From Sinotaia quadrata (Eukaryota > Mollusca > Gastropoda > Architaenioglossa > Viviparidae): 64,000 bases of DNA. A model generated the notes under the pieces. That model made no database searches. It was given only the letters and a program-made list of their open reading frames with translations, and was not told the DNA's origin. Below, piece by piece: positions 1-11,264 of this stretch; the stretch's first letter is position 1; each line of letters starts with the position of its first letter. The stretch covers positions 104,084,360 through 104,148,359 of the forward strand of contig CM054181.1 in the NCBI GenBank assembly GCA_028829895.1. Reading direction: 5' to 3'. A program made the position numbers and the translations under genes.

Positions 1-390
1 TCTTTTTTTAAAAAAATAAATGAATTATGCATAGCTTGAAGCTACAGTGGTAGTGGCAGAGCGAATGGGGTAGAAGGGTAAAAGGAATGGGAGGGCGATG
101 TCTGAGGAAACTCTTTGTCAGTCTCACAATCATGAATGCCTTGCGCAGACATTTCCAGTATCGATCTGATTATCATAAAATAAGACGTCCGTGTATGACA
201 GTTGACATTTACTGAACTGGATCGCAAACAAAGTAATTAGGTGAGTTTGTTCTGTGTGCGTAAGAGAGAGACTGTATGTTTTTAGTCACGTGACGTTAAG
301 AATAGGCGTGCTAAAGATCAGTTCAAGCAGCCTGTGCCTAGCGGGTACGTCACCAGGGCATTTATGCTTTAGTGACAGGTGTGAATTTCA
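1..390. other. Non-coding, nothing recognised
   Basis: AT-rich unique sequence. The short open frames have no recognisable motif and no codon signal. Confidence 0.6.
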
Positions 391-443
391 ACACACAAAC
401 ACACACATACACACACACAAGTGCAAACAAACACAAATAAATA

Positions 444-474
<31 letters not shown>

Positions 475-478
475 GTAT
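391..478. repeat. Inverted (CA)n / (TG)n microsatellite pair
   Basis: A CA-rich run (391-420) is followed about 20 bases later by a TG-rich run (442-478). The two arms are complementary, so the tract could fold into an imperfect hairpin. Confidence 0.85.
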
Positions 479-479
479 C

Positions 480-820
480 CATATATAAACACATGCATAC
501 AATATTCAACCATAAACACATACATACAATATACACAGACAATCACATGCATACAATATACATTCATAAGCACATGCATTCAATATACAGTCATAAACAT
601 ATGCATACAACATACAGTCATAAACACATACATGCAATATACAATCATAAACAAATGAATAAAATATACAGTCATTAACACATGCATAAAATATACAGTC
701 AAAAACACATGCATAAAATATACAGTCATAAACACATGCATATAATATACAGTCATAAACACATGCACACAATTTACAGTCATAAATTCATGCACACTAC
801 ATACAGCCATAAACGCATAT
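480..820. repeat. 27-bp minisatellite, about 12 copies
   Basis: Direct tandem repeat with core ACACATGCATAAAATATA followed by CAGTCATAA. Copies differ by point changes, and the most alike lie between 650 and 780. The period is a multiple of three, which alone explains the 9-residue repeating open frames on both strands. Confidence 0.92.
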
Positions 821-901
821 ATGCATATCCATGTTTGAATGTACTCGCATAAAGAAATAAAATGAAGTCAAACTGGGTATGTTTGTCGTTGAGTTAAATA
901 C

Positions 902-1078
902 ATATTGTCAGAATATTTGCAAAAATTAAATGTGGGTTTGTTTGTTTCACTTAAATTAAAAATATTTGAATGTTTTTTTGCTGGCTTATAAATGAACTAA
1001 AATTATATATTGTCACAACATTTGCACAAATAAGTGGTGGGTTTTGTTTGATTTGTTGATTAAAATTAAAACTATTTA
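902..1078. repeat. Diverged two-copy tandem duplication, about 105 bp
   Basis: The segment beginning ATATTGTCAGAATATTTGC at 902 recurs in diverged form at 1007. Both copies carry a GTGGGTTTG-like centre and a TTAAAATTAAA-like end. Confidence 0.6.
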
Positions 1079-1100
1079 TTACTTGCAAAGTAGATTGTTT

Positions 1101-1244
1101 AGTCACTGCACTGATTTCAGTAATCAATACGTTCTCTTCTCATTATTATTGTTCTCACGGCAATCTCCAAGTAGTCACTCACTGATTTCAGTAATGCAGT
1201 ACACTCTCTTCTCATTATTATTGTTTTATATACGTTCTCACGGC
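1101..1244. repeat. Two-copy tandem duplication, about 72 bp
   Basis: AGTCACTGCACTGATTTCAG and its downstream TCTTCTCATTATTATTG recur about 72 bases later, with a small insertion in the second copy. Confidence 0.8.
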
Positions 1245-1331
1245 AGGTCCTGGAGCGCTTTGCAACTGAACGGTTGTCACAAATTAAAGAGTTTTAAAAT
1301 ATTAAGGTTTTTAAAAGTGTGAATGGATTAG

Positions 1332-1535
1332 CTTAGACACATAGGATCATTTAACTATACATGTTTTCAGTAGAGTGGTGAGCCCACTATACTGCTGAAA
1401 TACTTAGACACATAGGATCATTTAACTATACATGTTTTCAGTACAGTGGTGAGCCCACTATACTGCTGAAATAGACATCATGGATCATTTAACTATACAT
1501 GTTTTTAGTAGAGTGGTGAGCCCACTATACTGCTA
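1332..1535. repeat. 71-bp tandem repeat, three copies, each with a hairpin
   Basis: Copies start at 1332, 1403 and about 1476. Each has the core GGATCATTTAACTATACATG and then an imperfect inverted repeat (CAGTAGAGTGG, a five-base loop, CCACTATACTG; 10 of 11 pairs). The hairpin arms are kept in all three copies. Confidence 0.9.
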
Positions 1536-2035
1536 AGTTAAAGAGAAGTAAAGGATTGAAAGGACAGCTGTGGTTGAAATGGATGGAGCGAGGTAATTTT
1601 TTTAATGCTTAAAAAAAGTTTAAAAGGTTCCACAGATCTTAGAAAATTAGTCTGCTCTACTTTAGTGTGGTTTATTATCGAGCACCTACTTTCGCCCACT
1701 CACCCTCTTTTCTACTACCATGATCTTTGAACTCTCTCGGCTCTCTCCCCCCTCTCGCTCCCTCTCTTTTGATACTTTTTTCTCTTCTGTTACGCACACA
1801 CACACACTGACATGTCGAGGGTATGTACACTGGTGCTGCTTATTCACGCTTGAGTGGCTGGAACAGCTGAGCGGTCAAGCGCAATGCCTGGCTGAAGTAA
1901 TGAATCATAAACTTCACGAATCCAAACGCATGTGCGTGCGTACCCAACATACCCACATAAAGATGAGCACGTGCACATGCATACTGCATACACAGATACA
2001 TACATACACACCAATAAATTGTATGTATTTTTAAT
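1536..2035. other. Non-coding spacer
   Basis: Unique sequence with a pyrimidine-rich patch (1700-1790) and a short CA run (1796-1808). No supported gene. Confidence 0.6.
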
Positions 2036-2220
2036 GTACAACATTCAAAGTTACATTGTACAGTGAATACAGAAGACCTTAGTACAACATTCAACATCAT
2101 ATTGTACAGTGAATACAGAAGACCTTAGTACAACATTCAATGACACATTGTACAGTGAATAGAGAAGTCATGTACAATATTCAACGACACATCATACAAT
2201 GAATACCGAAGTCCTGCGAT
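2036..2220. repeat. 46-bp tandem repeat, four copies
   Basis: Units begin GTACAACATTCAA at about 2036, 2081, 2127 and 2171 and contain TTGTACAGTGAATAC. The fourth copy is the most diverged. Confidence 0.9.
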
Positions 2221-2294
2221 GTCCATGCTTGACGTTGAAGATCGAAGTCAATTGATGTAGGATTTCAATAGTAACGCCGGTACCCAGACATAGT

Positions 2295-2671
2295 GGTGAT
2301 GGCGCGAAGATCAGTACTGATAAAATGGCAGATGTCTTGGTGATGGCGCGAAGATCAGTACTGATAAAATGGCAGATGTCTTGGTGATGGCGCGAAGATC
2401 AGTACTGATAAAATGGCAGATGTCTTGGTGATGGCGCGATGATAAGTACTGATAGAAAGACAGATGTCTTGCTGATGGCTCGATGATAAGTACTAATAGA
2501 AAGACAGCTGTTTTGGTGATGACGCGATGATAAGTACTGATAGAAATTGAAAGGCAGATATATTGGTGATGGCGCAATGATAAGTACTGATAACAAAGCA
2601 GGTGTCGTGATGTCTCGATGATCAGTACTGATAGAAAGACTGATATAGTGGTGATGGCGCGATGCTCTCTA
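2295..2671. repeat. 44-bp minisatellite, about 8.5 copies, palindromic core
   Basis: Units starting GGTGATGGCGCGAAGATC lie at 2295, 2339, 2383 and 2427, then continue in diverged form to 2671. The first three are essentially identical. The core ATCAGTACTGAT is a perfect 12-base palindrome there and changes to ATAAGTACTGAT in later copies. Identity falls from 5' to 3'. Confidence 0.93.
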
Positions 2672-2725
2672 TGAGGTATCAGTCTGCGTCCCCCACTCAA
2701 AACGAGTGCATACATATATGCACAC

Positions 2726-2729
<4 letters not shown>

Positions 2730-2782
<53 letters not shown>

Positions 2783-2800
2783 CACACATGATCTGTTTAA

Positions 2801-2888
<88 letters not shown>
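2730..2888. repeat. (CA)n then (TC)n compound microsatellite
   Basis: CA repeat about 2730-2774, a short spacer, then about 43 uninterrupted TC units at 2802-2888. TC-rich polypurine/polypyrimidine mirror tracts of this kind can form triplex DNA. Confidence 0.95.
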
Positions 2889-2891
<3 letters not shown>

Positions 2892-3408
2892 TGGAAAATT
2901 TCCGACTAAATCTCTATAGATCAATCCGTTGAACGGAATGCGTGTTCGCAGCTTGTTAAAGACGAAAATGGTCACGTGCCTAGCGTCCCTTCCCAATTAT
3001 TCGTCTCCGATGCACGAGCTCGGGATACTCCTTTTGTCGTCAAACTTCGTCTTCATTTCGCTTCTCATTATCTTTCTTGTAAATGTTGTCTCTCAGTGTT
3101 GCATTATGCATGTGTTTGTGTATGTGTGTGTACGTGCTTACGCCTTTGTGTGTGTGCAAATGATGTCTGTAACAGTAACTGCGTTTGTGCATGTGTTTAA
3201 AAAGAGGGGTGTACACCTACACTGATTATGTTCTCGAGGAGTGGTGGTGGCGGTGGTGTTCGTGGTGGTGTTTCATTGAATTTGTCTGTGCGGGAATCAT
3301 GAACATATTTTCCGTTATGTGTTCACGATTCATTTATTTCTTCCCGCTTCGGACTTCAACGTCACGCTTTTCCTGTCATAATGTAAGCGCACTTTCGTAC
3401 AAAGAACC

Positions 3409-3409
<1 letters not shown>
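2889..3409. other. Non-coding spacer
   Basis: Unique sequence with short GT-rich and GTGGTGG-rich patches. No supported gene. Confidence 0.55.
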
Positions 3410-3476
<67 letters not shown>

Positions 3477-3505
3477 GGATGGATGGATGGATGGATGGAT
3501 GGATG

Positions 3506-3602
<97 letters not shown>
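3410..3602. repeat. (GATA)n-(GATG)n-(GATA)n microsatellite
   Basis: Tetranucleotide array with a central block of GATG units (about 3477-3508) between GATA blocks. The repetitive reverse-strand frame is an artefact of the four-base period. Confidence 0.96.
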
Positions 3603-3603
<1 letters not shown>

Positions 3604-3692
3604 GTCTGTGATAATAATTGTCATCACTGTTCGTTCGTTCCCTATCTTTGCTCATGAACGTCATCATCATTATCAACGTTATTATTTGCCGT

Positions 3693-3848
3693 TATTTTTA
3701 GTTGATATTTGTGCTGAGTGTCTTTCACTAGTATTTTTAGTTGATATTTGTGCTGTGTGTCTTTCACTAGTATTTTTAGTTGATATTTGTGCTGAGTGTC
3801 TTTCACTAGTATTTTTAGTTGATATTTGTGCTGAGTGTCTTTCACTAG
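3693..3848. repeat. 39-bp minisatellite, four near-identical copies
   Basis: Units start TATTTTTAGTTGATATTTG at 3693, 3732, 3771 and 3810. One copy has TGTGTG for TGAGTG. The 39-base period keeps frames open on both strands with a 13-residue period. Confidence 0.95.
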
Positions 3849-4480
3849 TATCAAAATCCAGAAACATACATGCACGCACATTCTTTGTGTCCTCCATGTT
3901 TCCATATTTTATTGTTCTTTCTTTTTTTGGTTGTCATTTTTGTTTATTCTTGGGGTTTTTTTTACGAATCTTATCCTCTGGCAGAAAACGTTACAATCGC
4001 TTAACGTAGTTTACTGTCGCACACTGTAATAAAATCTACGAAACACATTTTTTCTTCTGTAAGCCACAATGTACTCTTGTCTTTTTTGTTTTCTTCTCTC
4101 TCTCCCCTCTTTCTCTCTCTCCCTCTTCTCTCCACCACCCCTTTCACAGCCACATACACGTGCATGAGCGCATGCATATACAAACACACTCACAAGCACA
4201 CGATAATATCCACTGTCAGACACCCCAACCCCCTACCTCTCCACCCTACTTGTTTTAAAAGAAAATCATTAGTCGAGCTTGAAGTAGAGATTTCATGTCT
4301 CCAGCATCTTGCTAACAAGTGTGCTCTGGGCATGATGCGAGAGTGTTCACTGCTGGTATTTCACGAAATAATGAGTCGCTGGGATACACACGTAGTTAGT
4401 GCAATCAACGTGCGGTCAAATTGCTTTTGAAAGAGAAAAAAAAATAAATATCTGCATTTTGAAGAGGAAGGAAGTAATAG
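3849..4480. other. Non-coding spacer with a pyrimidine tract
   Basis: Unique sequence. A C/T-rich tract runs about 4077-4145. No gene evidence. Confidence 0.55.
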
Positions 4481-4935
4481 AAGTAGTATTTATCAATAAT
4501 AGAAGTAGAAGTAGTATTGAAAGTGCTAACAGAAGTACTAAGTAGTAATAATTATAGAAGTAATAGCAGATTTAGTAGTAGAAGTAGTAATAATAACAGA
4601 TGCAATAGTCGATTTAGTAGTAGAAGAGTAGAAGTAGTAATAATAACAGATGTAATAGTCGATTTAGTAGTAGAAAAGTAGAAGTAGTAATAATAACAGA
4701 TGTAATAGTCGATTTAGTAGTAGAAGAGTAGAAGTAGTAATAATAACAGATGTAATAGTCGATTTAGTAGTAGAAGAGTAGAAGTAGTAATAATAACAGA
4801 TGTAATAGTCGATTTAGTAGTAGAAGAGTAGAAGTAGTAATAATAACAGTAGAGATAGTAGTAGAAGTAGTAATAGAAGAACTAAATAGTAATAATAGTA
4901 GAAGTATTAATAATAAGAACAGAAGTAGAAATAAA
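4481..4935. repeat. GTA-rich region with 50-bp minisatellite
   Basis: Imperfect GTA/ATA repeats contain a 50-base unit starting GATTTAGTAGTAGAAGAG at 4611, 4661, 4711, 4761 and 4811, preceded by a 42-base version at 4568. The long unit looks built from the short trinucleotide repeat. Confidence 0.92.
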
Positions 4936-4961
4936 AGTAGTGGCAATAAATATAAATTAAT

Positions 4962-5160
4962 GGAGTTGGGGACCGAGAGGTCTGGGCGTTAGACTCTCAT
5001 GCAGGAAAATGGTTGGATCATGCTTGGTTCGAGACTCTACAAAGTTAATTGAGTCTTTCCCATCGACACCCCACTCCCATCCCTCCCTAGCAGAGGATTT
5101 TCGAGCTCCGCGCCCAAAATAAACGCTCGAGATTTTAAGATAGGGCGCCAATGAAAGATA
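4962..5160 (+). mobile_element. tRNA-derived SINE-like insertion
   Basis: The head resembles a leucine or serine tRNA. An A-box-like GACCGAGAGGTCTGGGCGTT (4971) is followed 54 bases on by a B-box-like GGTTCGAGACTC (5025). The long A-to-B spacing suits a tRNA with a long variable arm. About 120 bases of non-tRNA body follow. GTA-type repeats resume at about 5188, so the element seems to have landed inside the GTA region. The exact 3' end and target-site duplication are unclear, and the family is not identified. Confidence 0.6.
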
Positions 5161-5444
5161 AACATAATGTATTAATTTTCTAATAAGTGGTAGCAGTAGT
5201 AGATGGAGAAGCAGTGGTAGTACCAATAGAAATATTATTCGTAGTCGTATGTATTGTTCAAACGACTGAAATCGAACAATAGACTGCGTGTTTATCATAA
5301 ACAAGATTATTATTAATTACAAATAATACACAGGTGAGCGTGTATATATCAGAAATATTACTCGAGTATTTTCGAAACTATAAATGTGCATTTATAAATC
5401 AGAAATCACACACGAGTATTTAATAAGAGTACTGATATAAGTAT
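5161..5444. other. Non-coding spacer
   Basis: AT-rich with a short GTAGCAGTAGTAG patch (5190-5220). No gene seen. Confidence 0.55.
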
Positions 5445-5875
5445 GAGGTGTTGAGTATTGATTTCATATGATGTGTTGAGTGTTGATATCGGTATATGTG
5501 TTGAGTATTGATCAGTTTGATGTGTTGAGTATTGATATCAATGTGATGTGTGGAGTATTGATGTCATATGATGTGCTGAGTGTTGATATCAGTAAGATGT
5601 GTTGAGTAATGCTATATGTATGTCGTGTTGAGTATTGACATTAGCGTCATGTGTTGAGTATTGATATCATATAAATGTGCTGAGTATTGACATCAGTATG
5701 ATGTATTGAGTATTGATATAATCAGTATGATGTATTGAGTACTGATATCAAATGATATCTTGAGTATTGATATCAATGTGATTTGTTGAATACTGATATC
5801 AGTATGATGTGTTGAGTATTGATATCAATATGATATATTGAATACTGTTATCAGTACGATGTGCTGAATATCGAT
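5445..5875. repeat. About 26-bp minisatellite, 17 copies
   Basis: Units of the form GATGTGTTGAGTATTGATAT followed by CAGTAT. Many units carry a TGATATCA palindrome. Copies are moderately diverged throughout, so this array looks older than its neighbours. Confidence 0.92.
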
Positions 5876-5980
5876 CTCCAATGGACAAGTGAACATAATG
5901 AAAGCAATTTGGTGGAAATAATAAACAGAAATCAGTGTTGGTACACGTGTAATATTCTCTACAAGCAAAAAGTGTCATAG

Positions 5981-6275
5981 CGTACTGGCCTGTTGGTACC
6001 ATGGAGAGTGTCTTAGTCAGCCTACTGGCCTGTTGGTACCATGGAGAGAGAATCTTAGTCAGCCTACTGGCCTGTTAGTACCATGGAGAGTGTCTTAGTC
6101 AGCCTACTGGCCTGTTAGTACCATGGAGAGTGTCTTAGTCAGCCTACTGACCTGTTAGTACCATGGAGAGTGTCTTAGTCAGCCTACTGGCCTATTGGTA
6201 CCATGGAGAGTTACTCAACCTACTGGTCTGTTGGTACCATGGAGAGTTAATCAGCCTACTGGCCTCTTAGTACAG
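5981..6275. repeat. 40-bp minisatellite, eight copies
   Basis: Units begin TACTGGCCTGTTGGTACC at 5983, 6023, 6065, 6105, 6145, 6185, 6221 and 6257 and contain GGTACCATGGAGAG. The last two are shortened and diverged. Confidence 0.94.
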
Positions 6276-6375
6276 TGAGTAATGTCCTTGTAAACTACTC
6301 GCCTGCACTATAGACAGCAAAGTAAAATGCAATGAACATAGGTCTATTACAAAGTCAAATTAGTTAAATAATTTT

Positions 6376-6702
6376 TGCTCTTTGCAGTAATACCATGTTT
6401 CGAGCTCTTTGCAGTAATACCAATTTTCAAGCTCTTTGCAGTAATACCATGTTTCAAGCTCTTTGCAGTAATACCAATTTTCAAGCTCTTTGCAGTAATA
6501 CCATGTTTCAAGCTCTTTGCAGTAATACCATGTTTCGAGCTCTTTGCAGTAATACCAATTTTCAAGCTCTTTGCAGTAATACCATGTTTCAAGCTCTTTG
6601 CAGTAATACCAATTTTCAAGCTCTTTGCAGTAATACCATGTTTCAAGCTCTTTGCAGTAATACCATGTTTCAAGCTCTTTGCAGTAATATCATGTTTCGA
6701 GC
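6376..6702. repeat. 27-bp minisatellite, 12 copies, five-unit higher-order repeat
   Basis: Monomer AGCTCTTTGCAGTAATAC followed by CATGTTTCG, CATGTTTCA or CAATTTTCA. The variant order is E-I-C-I-C, E-I-C-I-C, C-E (E=CATGTTTCG, C=CATGTTTCA, I=CAATTTTCA). Two successive 135-base blocks (6376-6510 and 6511-6645) are therefore identical in order. The 27-base period leaves several frames open on both strands; I regard these as artefacts. Confidence 0.95.
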
Positions 6703-7266
6703 TTGATACCCTCGACAATTTAGCAAGTAGTAGACTGAAAATCCGATGATACCAGCGAACGTAGGTCGACCCATAACGTATCTACATAATTTTATTTCAT
6801 TTAAGATTAATATTTACTGTAGTGTGCAATGAATTGTCTTAAAGTTATGAATGGTGCGATGGCTTGAAATTTGAGTGGGTAGGTATTTCCTTTTATACTG
6901 TACTATAAGGACATATGGTAATGAAATACTGTGAATAGCCTGTGGACAAGTTCACTTCAGTGAGTGGCTTGTTAAATTCCTTTTAAGTGCAGATGACGAA
7001 CTATCCGCAAGACAGGGAGTGCATGAATGAGTCAAACATGCGCAAAAAACACGTGAATATTGCATCTTTAATAAGGCCGCTAACATCAGTTTCCTAGATG
7101 ATGTGAGCAAGTTCACTTAAATTGTAAATCTCATACAGATTTATTATTTACATATAAAATTATTTGACACTTATGTATGCACAAGAACACACACTACATA
7201 CAGACAGGCACATACATGATACTTCCGCAAACACAATACATGCAAGCATGCACATTCTTGCACTTA
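6703..7266. other. Non-coding spacer
   Basis: AT-rich unique sequence. Nothing recognised. Confidence 0.55.
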
Positions 7267-7278
7267 CGTACACACACA

Positions 7279-7330
<52 letters not shown>

Positions 7331-7336
7331 CACACA
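7267..7336. repeat. (CA)n microsatellite
   Basis: About 33 CA units with one TC interruption near the 5' end. Confidence 0.95.
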
Positions 7337-8015
7337 CATGCACCTTCCCAAGCCAGCACTAGGAAATTAGCCACTAAAATAGGTTTCTTTTCTTGGATAT
7401 CTAAGATTAGACTCACTGTTTGGAATTCCTTACATTTTTAACAATATATTTTATATAGCAGCACTTCGCGGTTGCCCCTGACTACGGATGAAACGAGGTT
7501 CATGCCTATAATTATATTTCGCTTTCAAGGAAACGGCTCGGGGATGAGGAGCGTTAATTTTTCAACTAGGAAAGAGCTTTCACACTTTTTTAACTTTTTT
7601 CATTTAGATTTTTTAAGTGAAGCAGAAAATATTAAATGGCGCAAAATAACCAGTAGCGAAGGAGCAAAAGTACAGTGTACAGATTAATAGTTATCTAACT
7701 GAAAGCTTAAAAAAGAAAAGTTTTACGGATATCCATCTGCAAGGAATACGTATTTCCTGGCTCTGACTGCTGACTACAGACAATGCTGTAACGGAAAGCA
7801 TTAAGGAACAAGCAATTTTTCTAAACACATATGTGTCACAGGGGAACTAATTCATTCCTTAATTTGAGTAGTTGCGAACAAATCTTTCCCTAGACGGGTT
7901 GCCATTACTGAAAAATAAAGTGTACATTCAAAATAAGTGCATAACGAGGTCAACCTAAGCAACCAGTGCAACACGAAAAACAAAATGCTTTAAATTTAAA
8001 CACAACAAAAGTCAC
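7337..8015. other. Non-coding spacer
   Basis: Unique AT-rich sequence. An open frame at 7472-7687 has no recognisable motif, no splice context and ordinary length for chance. Confidence 0.5.
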
Positions 8016-8227
<212 letters not shown>

Positions 8228-8975
8228 ACTGTGAATGAACATTTTCTACACTTAAGAAGTGTAATCTACAAAGACTTTGCCATAAAATTAATCAATCAGA
8301 TGTTGTTACTCTCTCACAACTAAATGATCCGTTTTTAAACTGATCATTACACACAGTAAGATCTTCAAGAGACATTCCTTTTCGTTTCTTAAAGTCTTTA
8401 AAATGTTTCTTCTCAACATAACTAACAAATAAAATCTGACCGCTCCCTTTCTGACGTCATAACAAGGTCTGGCTATTCCGTACCTACGTATCAGCGACAA
8501 AGACCTTTGAAAAGAGATTTTGAAATACTAACATGTTCTTGATTGTGCAAGTCTCTTCACCTCTTAATACTTTAAACAAGTCTTCTTGTATTGATAAAAT
8601 ATGTTCATACCACAGAGTGATTTATTAATACTAATTACTATGGATACAGCGCTGGCTCGCGCATGGATAGAAATTCGTGTTACAAAGTTTTTACATAGCT
8701 ATTTGTGTTTTATACATATTTGAAGAATGTGTTGGGAAGGGGAGGGGATGGCGGGTATGTGATTTCGTCCAATATCACGCTTTTCCCCAGTTATTTGAAG
8801 ATAATATTAGGCAATAAAGGTATTCATTTCCGTTCAGATACCACAGAGGTTTAAATGTCATTTCTTAATACATGTAGTTGGGATTTTACGGCCGAATTCA
8901 AAACAAACTTGTTTTCCCGTCTTTTGGAAATGTTGAACAAAGCTGTCACAGGGTTCTTTGCTGACAATACTACGT
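8228..8975. other. Non-coding spacer
   Basis: Unique sequence. The short reverse-strand frame (8306-8500) is unrecognised and unsupported. Confidence 0.5.
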
Positions 8976-9345
8976 GAGGTCTTTCGTTATATGAAGTTAT
9001 CACAAATAGAGTTATGCATCTAGCTAGAGTCTTGGCGTTATAGGAAGTTATCTCTCAAGTGGAGTTAAGCATCACTAGCTAAAGTCTTGGAATTATGTGG
9101 AAGTTATCACAAATGGAGTTATTTATCATTAGCTGGAGTCGTGGCGATATATAAATTTATCGCTAGTGGAGTTAATTATCACTAGCTGGAGTTTGGGCGT
9201 TATATAAAGTTTATCATATGTGGAGTTAAGTATCAATAGCAGGAGTCTTGGCTTATGAAGTTATCGCAGGTAAAGTTAAAAATCATTTTCCAGAATCTTG
9301 AAGTTATATGAAGTATCACTCGCTGTTAGCTATAGTCTGAATTCA
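8976..9345. repeat. Decayed minisatellite, about 60 bp, 6-7 copies
   Basis: Loose repeats of GTTATATGAAGTTATC, TGGAGTTAAG, ATCACTAGCTGGAGTC and TTGGC in fixed order, with many indels. It looks like an old array. Confidence 0.75.
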
Positions 9346-10567
9346 ATGTCTACAAGGGGCCACAACTGCTGTATCTGAAGTCTTCGTGTCACCTGCACTT
9401 CCTAGTACTGGTTGCGAGCGTATGTTAATAATGTCATCCGGATTAACAGAACTGGGTCTAGAGTCGAAACGATAGCAAAAGCTGAAGTAATAATTGGTAC
9501 CATTTTATTGTTATCTTGAAGCTGAGTTCTGAAATGGTGGCGTTATGGGTGGTAATGGTTGTGTGACAGGTACCCACGTCATTATATTAAAACTTACGTC
9601 ATTTTTACTTTTCCCCATTATGACTTCAGTTTTGAAATTGCGTGACGGAGGTTGCCCACATTATTCAATTAAAATATTACGTCAAGTACAGAACTAACAC
9701 ATTTTTTAAAAGAGTATGACTACGAGTACGATGTTTGGTCTTTACAGTTTTCATTTAAACTTGAAAAAAAAACTTTTGCCCACTGATCAGGCATCCACGT
9801 ATCATCATTTTATCTCATTCATTATTACACCACTATCTTCGTTATTATCAGTTGTTTTATTGATTTTGACTTTCACGAAAAGGGCAGATAATAATTGCTA
9901 TCAGGGACATGTGAGACATTTTTTTTTTAATTGTCGAAAAAATCTTGTAATTCGTGTTCCATTATAGCTCAGTGGTGCATGTTTAGAGACGTCATATTCG
10001 ACGTGACTGCAAGCGACGGAAGACACACACACAAACACACAAAAATAGTTTCACTGTACAACGTATGAGGACGCGGGAAAGAGGAAGGAGATGGCAGCAC
10101 TTTGACTTTATTGATTAGCGTCTGTGAAGACACGCGAGTGACTATACCGGCAGGCACATTTTGACAGAGATCGGTGGACACCAGCCCAGAAAAAATGTCG
10201 CCAGCGTTATTGTCACATCATACACGTCTTCTCGCTTATTCAGGGCGTATGAAGCCACGTCTTCTCGCCTGTTCATGCCAAGTCACACTCGCGTGAATGT
10301 GGTTTGGCATTAAAGAAGCGTGCTGACACGAAACAAAGTACATGGAGTACCTAATACGCGGCAGCAAGAAATAAAAATGCAAAGCTCTTTGATTGCACTA
10401 GAATTCCGATTGACGCAGGCTTTTTGCAATGCAGGACGTAATATCCATCTGAAGAAAGCACTCCTACAGACGTTTGGTTCGAAGCCAAAGAGGATGGCGG
10501 CACAGGTGTTTCGTTTTCAGAGCCTATCGTCTTTATTATGCACACATGCTTTTACAAAAAGCTTGGC

Positions 10568-10570
<3 letters not shown>
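9346..10570. other. Non-coding spacer
   Basis: Unique sequence. A B-box-like GGTTCGAAGCC at about 10472 has no A box upstream, so it is not called a SINE. Open frames here are unrecognised. Confidence 0.5.

Positions 10571-10634
<64 letters not shown>
10571..10634. repeat. (CT)n-(CA)n compound microsatellite
   Basis: About 17 TC units directly abut about 15 CA units. Confidence 0.95.
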
Positions 10635-10636
<2 letters not shown>

Positions 10637-11188
10637 CACACGTTATGCTAATACATCTCACGGACACACAGAGCGTACCTTATACTAACACATCAAAAAC
10701 ACAAACACGCACATTGTTCTGACAATCGTCACTCACGCAGCGCCTAGAATTATTCATTACGCTTGCACGTAATACTCCAACGCGTATGCATTCACACTCT
10801 GCGGTCATGCGCGCATGAACACCCACGCACGTGTAACATTGACACAAAACACCCACTTCCTCTCTCTACCACCACCACCACCACCACCCCACTTCTCTGA
10901 TGCTGGCATCGGCTTTACATCGATTTTTTCGGCAGGCCTCATCCTCTTTCCTCCTTTCCTGTATCAGTTATCGAGCTCTTCTTCAGTAATGCCACTAACC
11001 CACCATGGCTTCTTGGGCTACTGTATCTTCACTTTTGCATTATTGCCTGTCTCTTTATTTTAAAAAAAAATAGAAAAACGGATAATAAAACAAGAGTAAC
11101 AAAATATCATTCTTTCATCCCTTCATATGCAAGAATTATATGCAAATTCTCTCTGTCACTGCAAAAGCGTCTTTCTCTGCAACAACAT
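10635..11188. other. Non-coding spacer with short (CCA)n
   Basis: Unique sequence containing seven CCA units near 10868-10888. No gene supported. Confidence 0.55.
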
Positions 11189-11201
11189 GCACACGCGCGC
11201 G

Positions 11202-11251
<50 letters not shown>

Positions 11252-11264
11252 TACACACACACAC
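11189..11264. repeat. (CA)n microsatellite with CG start
   Basis: ACACGCGCGCGCTCACAC leads into about 30 CA units with TA interruptions. Mostly alternating purine-pyrimidine. Confidence 0.93.

Noticed and set aside
480..820. Repetitive open frames on both strands as proteins
   Set aside because: The 27-base period keeps any stop-free frame open. No start context, splice signals or protein-like composition.
2295..2671. Arrays that superficially resemble CRISPR
   Set aside because: Units are head-to-tail with no unique spacers, no leader and no associated genes, in eukaryotic DNA. The same applies to all arrays here.
3410..3602. Long minus-strand frame of repeated Y-L-S-I
   Set aside because: Direct translation of (GATA)n; the same happens at 8016 and 45472.
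6347..6749. Frames of over 100 codons on both strands with a 9-residue repeat
   Set aside because: Open on both strands because the unit is 27 bases; no flanking gene structure.
10440..10500. B-box-like GGTTCGAAGCC
   Set aside because: No A box upstream and no repeat body.
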